A stretch of 64,000 nt of DNA from assembly GCA_025617745.1 (NCBI GenBank), contig CM046853.1, positions 52,725,021 through 52,789,020 on the forward strand, written 5' to 3'. The stretch's first letter is position 1, and each line of letters starts with the position of its first letter. Made by a program: the position numbers and the translations under genes. The stretch comes from Heliocidaris erythrogramma (lineage: Eukaryota > Echinodermata > Echinoidea > Camarodonta > Echinometridae). A model generated the notes under the pieces. It had not been told where the DNA came from. It saw nothing but the letters and a program-made list of their open reading frames with translations, and searched no databases. Positions 33,198 through 44,730 of this stretch are shown here, piece after piece.

Positions 33198-34189
33198 ATA
33201 CTAGCACCTTGCTGCCCGAATGTGACTATCTGAACTTTGACAATCCCAGGGGGGCAGCTGTAGCCTATTGCAGAAGGGAAGGGAAGGGACGCCATTTGCC
33301 CAAAGATTAACATCTCAATGTTTTGGCAAGCGACTTGAGCGAGCGAGCAAAAAATTTGACCAGTTTTTCCTTCTTTCTCTTCCCTTCCTTTCCTTCTTTT
33401 TAGTGTTTATTTTCCTTTCCCTTCCTTTCTTTTTTTACCCTATATTTCCTCTTCCCTCACTCTTCCTCCCCCCCGCCCTTTCTTTTATTGCCAACAGAGG
33501 TGGCACATTTGCCGCTAGCAACGCCCCGGTTGACAAATTTATGATATTTATATCTGCATTCCTATAGATTTTGTAAATTTGTCTTGATGAATGATGAAAG
33601 AAATATTTGTGGATGAAGGATGGATTTACTTTACATTTTATATTCTTATGATGAATAATTTATGGGATTCTGTAGTGCAGCTATAGAGATTTTTGTAGGC
33701 AGTTGTTAGTTCCTGTCTGATTTGTTTGCACATTAGTTTTACACAAGGTGTTGCTGTGTAAATTACTAGAATATTTTTAATAGGTACCTCTACCATCATG
33801 TAGACCAGTGCATGTTGTGTTCGCACCACTGGCATATTTCACTTTAGGACAGTTTCCATTTCAGTTCATGACCAAAAAAGTGTAATGAAAAGCTTGACAC
33901 CTTGTTAAGAAGCACATTGGCCACAATTCACAAAGAATGGTAAACCCATGGTCTAAACTATGGTTTAAAATAACCGTAGCCTGTATTGCCATTTATGATT
34001 GGACATGAGGCCATGTACGTTGCTTGTACTACCCTTACAGAAGTATTCATGAATTCAGGCCATGGCCTTTTCACAAAAAAAAAGAATTTCTATTTCATTG
34101 AAATTCTAATTCATTTTTTTTAAACTATCTTTTCTATTATTACAGCACCACCAAACTGTTGTATGTGCGGATTGGATTCCCTGCCACTC
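33198..34189. other. No gene seen; pyrimidine-rich repeat fragment
   Basis: 33240-33540 begins with 'gggggcagctgtagcc', carries the 'gacgccatttgcccaaagat' motif and a TTCC-rich pyrimidine tract, and ends 'gcaacgccccggttgac'. It is a dispersed repeat related to 32005-32275. The rest is AT-rich. Confidence 0.45.
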
Positions 34190-34718
34190 CTGGTCTTGCT
34201 CAGTTCCAAGATACGATTGAGATCACTCGTCCTATCCATCTACCTGTTTGCCTGGGACTCCTGGACCCTCACAGCAGACCTCCAGAGGCGAATTCAAATA
34301 CTAGGCATCTTGCATAAAGACAACATAACCAACGAGACGGTCCGCACCATCATCTGCGCCATACAAAGAACTCCTCACGACCGTGAAAAAGCGCAAAACT
34401 GATATGGCATGCTTCATGTTCTTCGGGTCTTGCAAAAACCATCCTGCAAGGCATAGTAGAGGTGTCGTGGTCTAGTGGATACGTCACCGGACTGTGGATC
34501 TCATGGTTTGCGGTTCGAGTCTCGCCGCGGCACTAATGTCCTTTGGCAAGACATTAATCTACATTTGCCACTCTCTACCCAGGTGTAGAAAATTGGTACC
34601 CGGTAGGAATTTATTCCTTGAAATGCTGTGAGCACCGAATTCGGTAGCCTAGCTACAGCCGGGGTAATAATACTTCGGCGCTTAGAAACATTTGTATTAA
34701 GCGCATTATAAATGCAAT

Positions 34719-34750
<32 letters not shown>

Positions 34751-34830
34751 GTGAAAGGTGGAAGAAAAAGAGGAAGACAGAAGAAAAGATGGGAAGACGT
34801 TATCAAAGAGTGGACCAGCCTGGACTTTTA
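34190..34830 (+). pseudogene. LINE reverse-transcriptase polyprotein C-terminal relic, split by a SINE
   Basis: The frame from about 34199 encodes 'SKIRLRSLVLSIYLFAWDSW', then 'LTADLQRRIQ' and 'DNITNETVRTIICAI', then 'REKAQN' and a stop. After a frame change 'SSGLAKTILQGIV' follows up to 34456. After the SINE the text resumes at 34748 as 'VKGGRKRGRQKKRWEDVIKE' and 'WTSLDF'. This is the conserved tail of a non-LTR retrotransposon polyprotein. The region between RIQ and LGI appears shortened. The relic is heavily 5'-truncated, frameshifted and dead. Confidence 0.8.
34458..34747 (+). mobile_element. tRNA-derived SINE inserted in the LINE relic
   Basis: It starts 'agaggtgtcgtggtctagtg' with an A-box, has a B-box GGTTCGAGTCT at about 34512, then a body 'gtcctttggcaagacattaa', 'cactctctacccaggtgtag', 'cccggtaggaatttattcct', and ends with an (ATT)n tail. 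ATAGT flanks both sides (34453-34457 and 34748-34752), a short target duplication. A 3' fragment of a related SINE is at 42690-42765. Confidence 0.88.
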
Positions 34831-35680
34831 TTGTTCTCCATCGAAATGTGCTTTTTACTTAATTCAGTTTTGCTGCGACTCTTTTGAAATTTGGTTACAT
34901 ATATAGTAGAAATGGAATTTTATTATTGTGAATGGCAATTCAGTAGCAATGAATTCCTGTACATGTAGAGAAAATGAAATTTGCCCTTTTTTTTTTTTAC
35001 ATTTATCAATTGATGGCTTTTTTCCTTGTCCATCTTCCTAATACCTCAATCACACTAATAAGACCGACACAAGACCCAGAACAAAATTACCCTGAATGGC
35101 AAAGAACTGGTCGATTTGGTGGTGTGATGGCGGTAATAGGATGAGTGGGTGTAACTTGTGCCCCCTCCCCCCCCCCTTTCCTGAATCTTTAGGAAAAGTG
35201 TTAAAGACAACTTGCATGTTTTCTTCAGCACGTGTTGATGCCAAGAAATATTATGTCCAGATATATTATTTAAAATGTTGACACATCCTTTGCCTCTGAT
35301 AATATCCTTCTTGAAAAATCCCTGCCCTTACCAACCATATAGAGCCACATAATGGTCCGAACCAGTTAGCCTGTAATTTATGTTGTATTGTAATTTGAAT
35401 ATACCCTTATTGAAGCAAAAAATTACCTTTTTCCTTTAATTTGAACTTCCTTTTCTTGTGAAGGGTCAGAAAGGAGAGGGAATAAGAGAGAAGGAGAAAA
35501 TGGAGAGGTGCAAAAAAAAACCCGGTAAAAACAAGCCATTGAGAGAAAGGAAGGAAAGGATGAAGAAACAAATCATGAGAAGAGGATGAGGGAGAATGCA
35601 GTGATGGAGAAATTGAGAGAGAGGGGAGAATAGTGAAGAGTGAACACAATCCCAAAGTGAATTTTGAAATATTAGTAGGC
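34831..35680. other. No gene seen; spacer
   Basis: Contains a T run (34987-34999), a C run (35167-35177) and a purine-rich stretch with GGAGA/AGGAA units (35455-35650). No exon recognised. Confidence 0.5.
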
Positions 35681-36000
35681 CAAGTGGCGTACCCAGGATT
35701 TGTTAAAAGGGGGAGGGGTGGGTGTATATATCAGTATTTTGGGGGTCTTTTTACTCCAAAAAATCTCTGATAAGCCAAACAAAAAGAACAAAAAGTAACA
35801 TTATTTGGGGGTTACTTTCACTCAAATTATCCAATAAGTGTTAAAAAAAAGTTGACAGGAATTCTAAGGCGGCGTTTTTAACATCAAAAAGGTGTGTGCC
35901 GACTTACAATAACACAAAAAGGGGGTGTTCGACCACCTAAAAATGCCCCTTTTGTCAAAGGGGGTGTTTGGACACCCCCTCCCCTCGATAAGTGCATGGG
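35681..36000 (+). repeat. Dispersed repeat, copy 2 (ACACCCC-rich)
   Basis: It starts 'agtggcgtacccaggatttg', passes 'ctccaaaaaatctctgataa' and 'agggggtgttcgaccaccta', and ends 'cccctcgataagtgcatggg'. Same order and orientation as 3650-3900, with indels. Confidence 0.7.
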
Positions 36001-37390
36001 TAGGCCTACCTTCTTCGTAATGAAAATTTTCTCACTTTTCAGATATGACTTGGATATTATCAATAATCAAGCTTCCAGAATGTTAGGCTATAGCCCAATA
36101 TTACAAATATTAGAAGAAAAAAGAAAGAAACCCCCAAACAAAAATCACTGACGTGAGGGGGAGGGGGGGGGCAGGGGGATGCCACACTCTTATGACAAGT
36201 ATTACATCTTCCTAATCAATTCCCCGTCCAAGGAGACAAAATAAAATCTTATGTGTTCATTGTTTCATCAGTCTTCAGTCGATCGCATGATCCTGCTGTT
36301 CTGAAGATACAAAAAAGGCTTTTCCCCACTTTTCTCTCTATCCTCCGATTGTAATATTGGAAATTTGTCTAAGCATCCAACCGCATATCAGTACAATGTA
36401 TATCTTGACGACTAGTAACCGAAATTAGTTTGGAAAATGTGACATGGGCGTAAGGGGATATTTTCGCTCCTGGGGGACGCCTCCTTTATTTTGCTAAACA
36501 TTGTCGACATGAATGATTCCATTTCCTCGAGAGCGAGAAATAAATTTATTGGACCTGCGGGCATTCGTACTCCGCGCGCGGTGGCGGGCTCTGAAACCAG
36601 CCCCTGCCTCGTACGGCAATAATTGTGAATGACGACAGGGCTGTATTTCCTCCACTCCGATCTCTCTCATTTTCTCTCCCTCCGAGCTCCGGCCAGCCCC
36701 TCCTTCCCGATCCCTTACACAACGTCTAGTACGTCTCTAGTATAGAGCTGATCGTATGGATTGTTGTTTCGTCCATGTTTCAAAATGTGCGACCTCCCCT
36801 TCCCCCTTTTAAATGCCTTTTCATTTGTTTCCTCTTTCTCTTTCTTTCTTGTCGGGCAAAAACATTTGTTATTTATGTATGTAGGATTACCACGCAATAA
36901 TCAAAATTTGGTAATTCTCCTCACACACGATGTCGCGACTACCCCAGCGACCGCCCGCCGGCCAGGCCAGGCGATCGACAGGCTAGGCTAGGCCCTTGTC
37001 GGCCCACGGGATGAGCTCCAGCGCTCAAGCTTTCTCTCGCGCGCGATAGTATTGCCGAGTTATCAATCCTTGGTATTGCAAGCCCTGTCAGCATTACACC
37101 CCACAGCGGCAGGCCAATGTAAATAGACGTTACGCTGTGCATTTGCCGAAAGAGGGAGGTAGGCCGACCGTCACAAGTTATAAGCGTCATGCCATACGCT
37201 TATAAAATTTCGATTTTAAATCATAAATATCTTGATAATGAAATCAGCAATTGACCTGTAAAAGTCATACGATTCCCGACTGACCTAAAGGTTTCTAATT
37301 ATCATTGCAGCATGAGCTAATTCAGATTTTTTTTTTCTGATCTCCGACAAAGTTACTCAATGCCTTTAAGAGTTCACTGGTCAGAAAATG
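36001..37390. other. GC-rich, CpG-richer island without recognised exon
   Basis: From about 36440 to 37190 the sequence is distinctly GC- and CpG-richer than the window average ('ccgcgcgcggtggcgggctc', 'gcgaccgcccgccggccagg'), and I saw no second copy of it here. That composition would fit a promoter/first exon or a GC-rich repeat. No convincing splice-bounded coding exon was found. The right edge (37351-37368) has the inverted TTAAAGGCATTGAGTA motif seen at 28064, so part may be a TTAA-type element. Confidence 0.4.
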
Positions 37391-38736
37391 TTATCTATCT
37401 GCCAGCATATTTTTTCAAACATATGTTAGTACTTTGCAATGGCATGCTTGAGCAGCTTTATCTGATGTATAGGTACACTTGAGTTTCCATCTTATAATTT
37501 TTACGACTTTTTTTACAGCCAATGTTATGTTATAAAACAATGTCCAAAGTTTCCAAAGCATCCTTTTCAAAGACCCATTGAGACATGACGTGGGAGACTG
37601 TCTGGAAAAAAATGATGCAACCATTGCTATTATACAAGTGAATGCATGGTAAAAGAGGATGAAAAAAGCTGTGTGCAACAAAAGCCCCTATAAGCATTCT
37701 TACTCAGAGGCAGATTTTGGGAGCACAACCAGCCAGTGAGCCCCCCCCCCCCCCCCCCCCCCATTGAAACCTCATTGGCATACATTACATGTACCTCAAG
37801 TACACACCAACAAAATTGCCCCTTTAAATGTGTAGTTTTAAATTGTGCACCCCCTTTTTTTTTAAATATATATATAAATTTTGGACCCTTCCCTTTTTCA
37901 CCTGTGAATTACCAAGTAACAAAATTGTGAAACAAAAGCACTACGCTTCATATGATGATCTATATTTCCACATCACATGTGTACAAGTCTTACAGATGCG
38001 TGTACATATACTTCCTTTTTACCCCATAAATATTGACAAAAATATGGATATATAAGAGATGGTATCATACTCATTAATAGGTCATGATAATATTCCAATG
38101 GCTCCTTGCCACAAAAACATACTCTGTTTTGTAAACAAATGCACACATGATCCCATTCTAATAGAACTTGTGACTCTGTAGAATGATAACACAGTCAATA
38201 CATGTGTGAATTATTCAAGAGGAAGGGGAGTCCTGTGAATAAAAATGAAATTTAAACAAACTTTGTGATAACACTATTATTTTGTTCCATACTGTATATT
38301 ATTTTTAAAAAAAAAACAATGTGCAAAATACTTTAACAGAATGTCTAGATTTGGAATTGATTTTGAGTGAATCTTGCGACAGTCAAAATCTTCTTCGGTG
38401 AGGCAAGCCAGCCACGTCTGGTAGTATAACATCGGAAAACAACTCCATTACATTTAGTTTACACACACACACACACAGAGCCAAATTATTTCAATAAAAT
38501 TGAAATGAATTAATGGAGTGAATAATGGAAGTGAAAAGGACAAAAAGATTGAAATCATAGCTTCATTTTATTGATTATGCGAATCTTGATCATCGAGGCC
38601 AACCAAGCACATCAAACATTTCAAAAGGTTCTTTTTAAATAAAATTTGTAAGAACTGATTGATCACCAAATATGTTCCCTTACGTAACCAGTACTGCCTA
38701 CTGGTAATCAATGATCTAATGAGCACAAATCCCACC
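37391..38736. other. No gene seen; poly-C run and spacer
   Basis: A run of 22 C at 37741-37762 and a short CA tract at 38461-38477. Otherwise AT-rich with no recognisable exon. Confidence 0.5.
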
Positions 38737-38900
38737 GTGTGTGTGTGTGTGTGTAATTGGGTTTTTACAGACGTGTATCAATCAGATATGATTATTTACG
38801 TCTGGGGACCGACATTTAACGTCACCATCCGAAAGACGTGACTCAGTCTCGAACCTGGGTCCGCTGAATCAGTTTATAACTTCCACTATTAGCTGGATTA
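38737..38900 (-). mobile_element. tRNA-related SINE fragment next to (GT)n
   Basis: A (GT)8 tract (38737-38752) adjoins a minus-strand SINE. On that strand there is a B-box 'caggttcgagactga' (about 38845-38860), then 'gtctttcggatggtgacgtt' and 'aatgtcggtccccagacgt'. The A-box region is degenerate ('atccagctaatagtgg'). Confidence 0.6.
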
Positions 38901-38980
38901 TAGCGCCCACCTTTTTATCCATCCCCTTAAATTCTTGTGTTGCATTGTTTATGTTTACACTGTGCACAGCAACTTCAAGC

Positions 38981-39025
38981 ATTAACCTGTTGACTACAGA
39001 ATTCTTTAACTCTCATAGGCTTAAT
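38981..39025 (-). mobile_element. 45-bp mobile mini-unit, copy 1
   Basis: It begins ATTAACC and ends GGCTTAAT, with 'gaattctttaactctcat' between. The inverted counterpart is at 51648-51691, where comparison with a paralog shows that it behaves as a clean insertion. Weak terminal palindromy (ATTAACC / GG.TTAAT). Confidence 0.7.
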
Positions 39026-40850
39026 ACAGGAGCCACCCGGTTCCCGAAGTCTATGGGTTAACATTCAACAAATTATGCTAGTAAAAAAGCTTGTCCTCGT
39101 CTAGCACACATGAACTACAATCCTACTAGGGCTCCCTCTATTTTCAATTATGTAGAACAGCCATGGATCCTGATGTACTCACTGGTAGGGCAGAATGCCA
39201 CAGTGTGTGAAATATGAGCAAAACCCATGTATGTATCATACTGCACCAACGTACAGTCTCTTGACTTTCCTGGCTATCTGATCATTCTGAAATTTTAACA
39301 TAAATCCTATAGAAAGGAAATGTGTACAAGATAGGAGAATACATGTAAGGTACATTTGTATGTGATTGTAGGGTCCACATGTAGCAGGCCATTTTCACTG
39401 GGGGAGAGGGGGTATCTAAGTGCATCCAAGAGCATAAACCTATATGTACATTGTTATACAGGGTTTTTTTTTATTACCAGTACCAGATTTATTTGTTAAT
39501 CATGTACTTCTTTTAATTTTCACTAAATGTGAAAACATAATAGGGCCTACATTGTGCAAATTTATATACAAACTGATTTTAATAGCAAAGGCAATAACTT
39601 GGTAATGCATGACAAAAATAATGATAAGTTACGTGCATTTCTGAGTAGGTCTATTTCAACCAAACTCCAAAGGGTTAAAACGTTAAAGTATCCCCTTGGA
39701 TTAGTTGAAAAACATAGTGTACAAATAGTTTGCAATGATTTTCGAAGTCATAGCTGAAAACTGTCACATATTTAACCTTCTCTCTTTCCCCGACACACCT
39801 GCCTGATGCAAAGATTTTCATCCCAACAGACGTCCCACAAAGCGTGGCATTTATAAGTATACACCACATACATGAAGATGAACCCTCTTGACAGATATTT
39901 ATGAGAGCTCTCTGGTTTACTCTAGTCTTATTTTCATATGCTCTGATATTCACTTCGAATTCAATTTTGGGCAAGTCCGATTTTGTGAACATAAATTGAA
40001 ATGATAAAATATAATTTGATATTTTATCTCATCCAAGCAGCTTGATACAGTAATGATATACATGTACTAAATTCTTAGATGCAGTCAGTAACGTGTGGGA
40101 CAAAATAGCTCGACATGCCCTTTTACATCGAATGATAAAGAAAAGGTTTGTAATATGGTAATGCGTTGCTGAAAATTCAATAAACTGCAACAATTCAACA
40201 TGATTTCAAATGCAATTGTCTCCTCCCTCCTAGCCCAATAAATGGATTAATCAGATTTACAAGTGTTCTTATTTTTAATAAAAGCAAATTTACAACACAA
40301 AGAGTTACATGTATATGTATGCTATAATACAATATAAGCAAATGAAAAAGGACAATAAGATTTGTAGACATGGCCACCACACAAACCAAGTACTGATTTT
40401 ATCTATTTTTGTAATTCCTGAAGTATATTTACCAAGGATATGAAGCTATAGATAGAAAAATAACCCCCCAAACAGGAACATTCAGTAGTTTCCCATTATT
40501 ATTTGTTTTTTTACATCCCATAACTGCCTGGCATTTAATTTTGATGGGAATAGTAAATTAGCATTCTCTAGTTATTTACAATAAAATTACAGACAAGAAT
40601 TTTCAAGCTGTAACAATCAATAAGCATAAATTTCAAAGTGGAACCAAATAGGCCCTACAGATTTTGTACAATGTATGTTACCCTTAAGTTACAGAATATA
40701 GAGGCAGATGACTGATTAATAAGGTATCAATTCAGACCTACATGTATATTTTACTAGTAAGTTAATACCATTTCAACTCCTAACAATATAGAAGATAATG
40801 CTGCTTATTATTTGTAGGAAGGGTTTTCAGGCGACCAGAAAAATTGGCGT
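39026..40850. other. No gene seen; AT-rich spacer
   Basis: I see no exon or structured repeat. 'catccaagcagcttga' at 40031-40048 recurs at 41608-41623. Confidence 0.5.
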
Positions 40851-40966
40851 ATCTCATGGTTTTCCCCAAAGTACCCGGATGACTCTGCAATTTTAAAACA
40901 ATATCTCATGGTTTGTGTAAAAGTACCCGGATGACCGTCTAATATATTTCCATATCTCATGGTTTG
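40851..40966 (+). repeat. Minisatellite, ~51-bp unit, 2.3 copies
   Basis: ATCTCATGGTTT starts at 40851, 40903 and 40954, followed in the first two units by AAGTACCCGGATGAC. Spacing is 52 and 51 bp, and the third unit is truncated. Confidence 0.85.
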
Positions 40967-41166
40967 GGGTGCGCGTGACGCGTAAAAAAGTGAATACACT
41001 TTTAAATATGCAAAGGTGAAGACAATGGATGTATGCACGCAGCCCTTGCAAGAAGCTTGGGTAAGGACAAAAATAATGTTTTTTCTACCTGTGTTTTATG
41101 TTGAAGTCGAATACCAAAACATAAAGACATAATGGTGAAAATTTAGGAACCAGCTTTCATACAATT

Positions 41167-41290
41167 AATAATATTGAATGGCTTTTCTTTCGTGGGACAC
41201 ACAGGTATATCGCACTCGCTTTGAAAATATTATGCTCATAGCTTTTCGATATACCCTTGTATCCCACTCAAGGCCATTCAATATTATATA
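41167..41290. mobile_element. Palindromic MITE (ATAATATTGAATGGC)
   Basis: The left arm 41167-41211 and right arm 41247-41290 are inverted copies sharing 'ataatattgaatgg', 'gtggga.aca' and 'ggtatatcg' with a few mismatches. The spacer is about 35 bp and holds no coding capacity. Confidence 0.75.
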
Positions 41291-41661
41291 CATATTCTTC
41301 CATCAAACAAGTTGTCAGCTACATGTGCACATACATATAGTGTATATTTTACATACATTGATGGATTACCAGTTTATATTTCGCTGGTATATATTTCCTC
41401 TATAAAAATGGGCATCAAGATTTATGTTTTAAGCATACACATTCACTGCAGGAAATTGTTCATCAGAAATAAAGATTAATACATATTTAATGCTTCACTA
41501 TAATTCTCTAAACCTTTATTTTACACTGTATAACTTACTTTTAACTTAATTTCACTTTAAAGCAACAATGCTTGTAATTTAAGGTCCTTTCTGAACTTAT
41601 CATCATCCAAGCAGCTTGATTCTTTTCATACCTGCCATACTGGGAATTGAAGAAAGTAAAC

Positions 41662-41855
41662 ATTATAATCTGCCAAATTTGAGAGAAGTAACTATACTAT
41701 CTTCATCATTTCAAAGAAGTAAATACAACAATCTTCCATATTTCATAGAAGTACATATACAATTTCCATATTTGCAATAAGGAAAAATTACCCTTTTCCG
41801 TATTTGAAAGCAGTAAAAATTAGAATCTGCCATATTTGAAAGAAATACAAATTAT
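41662..41855 (+). repeat. Degenerate minisatellite, ~32-bp unit, six copies
   Basis: Units follow the pattern 'aatctgccatatttgaaaga' plus 'agtaaa.a.ta'. The six copies start at about 41663, 41695, 41726, 41758, 41789 and 41820. They are considerably diverged. Confidence 0.75.
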
Positions 41856-42689
41856 ATGTCTTTTTTTTTTCTAATTACATTTAAAAGAAACCTATCAGAT
41901 TCAGGACATGGATAGATTTTCTTAAAAATTAACATTTGGGTTGAGAAAGAAGCCTACACAAAACATGGTTTGGCAATAAGTCTGACCTTACAACGAACTT
42001 GAGAATGGCAAATCCAGGGTTCCATATATACATGGGTGTGATTTGATTTGAGTGCACTGAACAGACGACAATATAAATAGCACAGCCTGGCTAAATAATG
42101 TCCACATGTGCATGTTTATACGATGGGTCTGGGTGATGTAGGCCTACAATACATGTACATGTGTTTTGAACAAGTACTGTGTACAATATATTCATATTAG
42201 TCTACCATGTACAGCATAAAAAAGATAACAATAACTCTAAAAGTATGATTTTTTTTTTTGAATATCATAAGATACCTCACAAACTGTGCTGTGATTTGAT
42301 GGTGAAGGGGAATTTTATGTACATGTACATTACATAATGAATATATTTTGCTTTTAGTGTGAAATATTGCAAAATCTTATATCAGGTAGACCCATATTAA
42401 CAGTTTGAATATACATGTACATGTAGCATTTAAAATGAACAAAAAAAAATCATTATTTCCATGTTCTCAAATGGTCAATTGAAAACAAGAACTAGAAAAA
42501 TTGAATCTACAAGTGTTTAATCAAGTTATACATGTACGTACAAATGTACGTTTAAAATGTGCGTTAAAGCGAGAATCATGAACAAAAATCAATGGCCATC
42601 CTCTTCCTCTTCCTCTTTTCAAAATAAAAATGCCAAAAGAATAAAGGGGGAAACCAAAGCGTTCGCTCGAATCATAAAACTCATAAAAC

Positions 42690-42765
42690 ATTTATATTGC
42701 GCCAAAGTAGTATTATTACCCTGGCTTTAGCCCAGCGGCCCTAAAGGTGCTGATTTAATGTATTT
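42690..42765 (-). mobile_element. SINE 3' fragment
   Basis: On the minus strand 'gggctaaagccagggtaata' followed by 'atactactttggcgcaatat' resembles the 3' body of the SINE at 34640-34720 ('agccggggtaataatacttc', 'ggcgctta'). The head is missing. Confidence 0.6.
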
Positions 42766-44155
42766 AATGTATTTTTTATTTGTTCAATTTCTAAGGAAAC
42801 AGATAAAACATGTAAAACAAAAGAAGTAGGAATTAGGAAATACCACTGACTAGCGCCGACAATAGCCAAAAGGAAACTAGTTCCTGTTATAAAAGTTCTC
42901 CTCACTATTCAGTGGCTTACAAACATACATAAATACATGTACAAAGAAATCTCAATTTTCAATTTATGTTCAACATCTAATGAAACTAATGAAGTAATTG
43001 AGAATAGTCTTCAAAGTAAAACACAAGCAGTGGAGAGCCTCTATACCTCACAGAAAAGAAGTATAAATCAAGGACATAAAAAGAAAGGATTGACACAATG
43101 ATGGTGTTTAGCAGAAATACTGGTTGAAGAGACAGAAAAGTACATGTAAAAAGGACCTTAATTTGTCATTCATTTACTATAAAATGAAGTTGTGTATTTA
43201 CAGAATTCTGACTGAAGTACAAGTACTTATGACTCTCAAGACAATCGTATTAAAACCCTCGAACTCTCAATTAATGATCAATAAATATTCTTGATTAATA
43301 TTCAGATTTTTCTTTGATTTCGGTTGATAAATGCACAGAGTAAGAGCTACAAAACGGTCCTTTACCATCTAAAGTGGAGTAATTTGATAACACAATAACA
43401 CATACAGCATAGTCACCTCGACATATTGTAATTTAGTTTTGAGTGTAGAAAGAGTCATGGTGTTCTGGAGGAGCTGATGAATAGTCCTTTAAGACGAAAA
43501 AGAAACATTGTACAAAGATATGTTGGATAAAGAAACTTGCTTGTGAAAGAACTTAGAAGTGTGTGGTTGCATATTATTCCTAAACAAAATGGCGCCTGGT
43601 GACGTGACCATGATTTGTTACCAAGTTTCTGTATGAAATAATGATGAAACCTCCCCTCCGATATGCAATGTTGCACTTTTATTTGGCTATAAAATACAAT
43701 TACTTATAGCAGGGCTCGGCGCCACACTAGCTACATTCATAAGGGGTCCGGATTGAGACCTTTATCTGTATTTTCCTTGGTAAGATATGCAATTAAGGGA
43801 CACAGATTTCAGGTGCCCATGTGTCCAGGACTCCCTGTCACAAGTTACTGTAAAACGAGACACTTTTGAACACATAAAATGTTTGAGAATTTTGCAGGTC
43901 AGACTTGCAAAAGTTTCAACGTGCAAAATTATTTAATTCCAACACTGAATTTTGCAATTGGTGAAAGTTTCTCTCTATGAAACTGGCTGCCATTTACAAT
44001 TCGCAAAATTTTCATGTCACGAATGTTTCTGATTTCACAGCAGTGCCACGCCCTGCTAATACATAGCTCTAAGAGGTTTGTATGTAATGCTGTATAGTTG
44101 TCCATGTCTGATGGGGGAGGGGCGATACAGGACTGCAATGTACTTCAAATGGACT
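42766..44155. other. No gene seen; spacer
   Basis: Short ORFs only. No splice-bounded exon or repeat with clear ends recognised. Confidence 0.5.
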
Positions 44156-44430
44156 GTTTACACTTTTTTAACCCCATACTATCCTTAACCCTGGACTTTT
44201 TTCTGTTCTCATTTGCAGTTTTAGTCTCCCTAGCCAGAGTGCTTAGCTCCACTTTTGATGGGGCTAACCCTGCTTTTTTCCAGGGCTAAAATAATCCTCT
44301 ACAATAGTGGAGTAAAATGCAATGTGAATAGAAAATGGGCTAAGCTTAGTCCGTACTATCGCAGGGGCTAAATCCTCGTATAGCCCCACCAATACTACTT
44401 GACTACGCAAAATTTTGCTAGTGTAAAAAG
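44156..44430. mobile_element. Candidate TIR element (TTTACACTTTTTTA)
   Basis: 'tgtttacacttttttaaccc' at 44155 and 'gctagtgtaaaaag' near 44418-44430 form short inverted ends. The interior repeats 'ggggctaa' / 'ttagcccc' in both orientations. The terminal match is short and no target duplication is obvious. Confidence 0.4.
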
Positions 44431-44730
44431 CACAAATTAGTCTCAAAAAAGATTTCACAGTTTTCCCTCTCGAGCTGAATCATCGAAGACCTTTGAAGGA
44501 ATGAGACATCCCCTTCCGAAAGGAAGACATCTTGATTTCAGATTACAAAAAAGAAGGAAAAGGGGACTTCCTATCTTGAAGGAGAAGGGGTATTTCCCAT
44601 CTCAGGAGACTGTCTGAGGGAGGGTATAACCTCTACAGCGGGTCAGGTCTTACACCTGTAGTTCATCTGTGCAATGTATGATGCCAGACAGATGGAGCAA
44701 AGATGATGGCATTATTAGGTGCTCAGACAA

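Noticed and set aside
34455..34530. Possible tRNA gene
   Set aside because: It has A- and B-boxes but is followed directly by a SINE body and (ATT)n tail and flanked by a short duplication, so it is a SINE head.
36900..37200. Coding exon in the GC-rich island
   Set aside because: Open frames of 76-83 codons exist on both strands, but no domain or convincing splice-site pair was seen.
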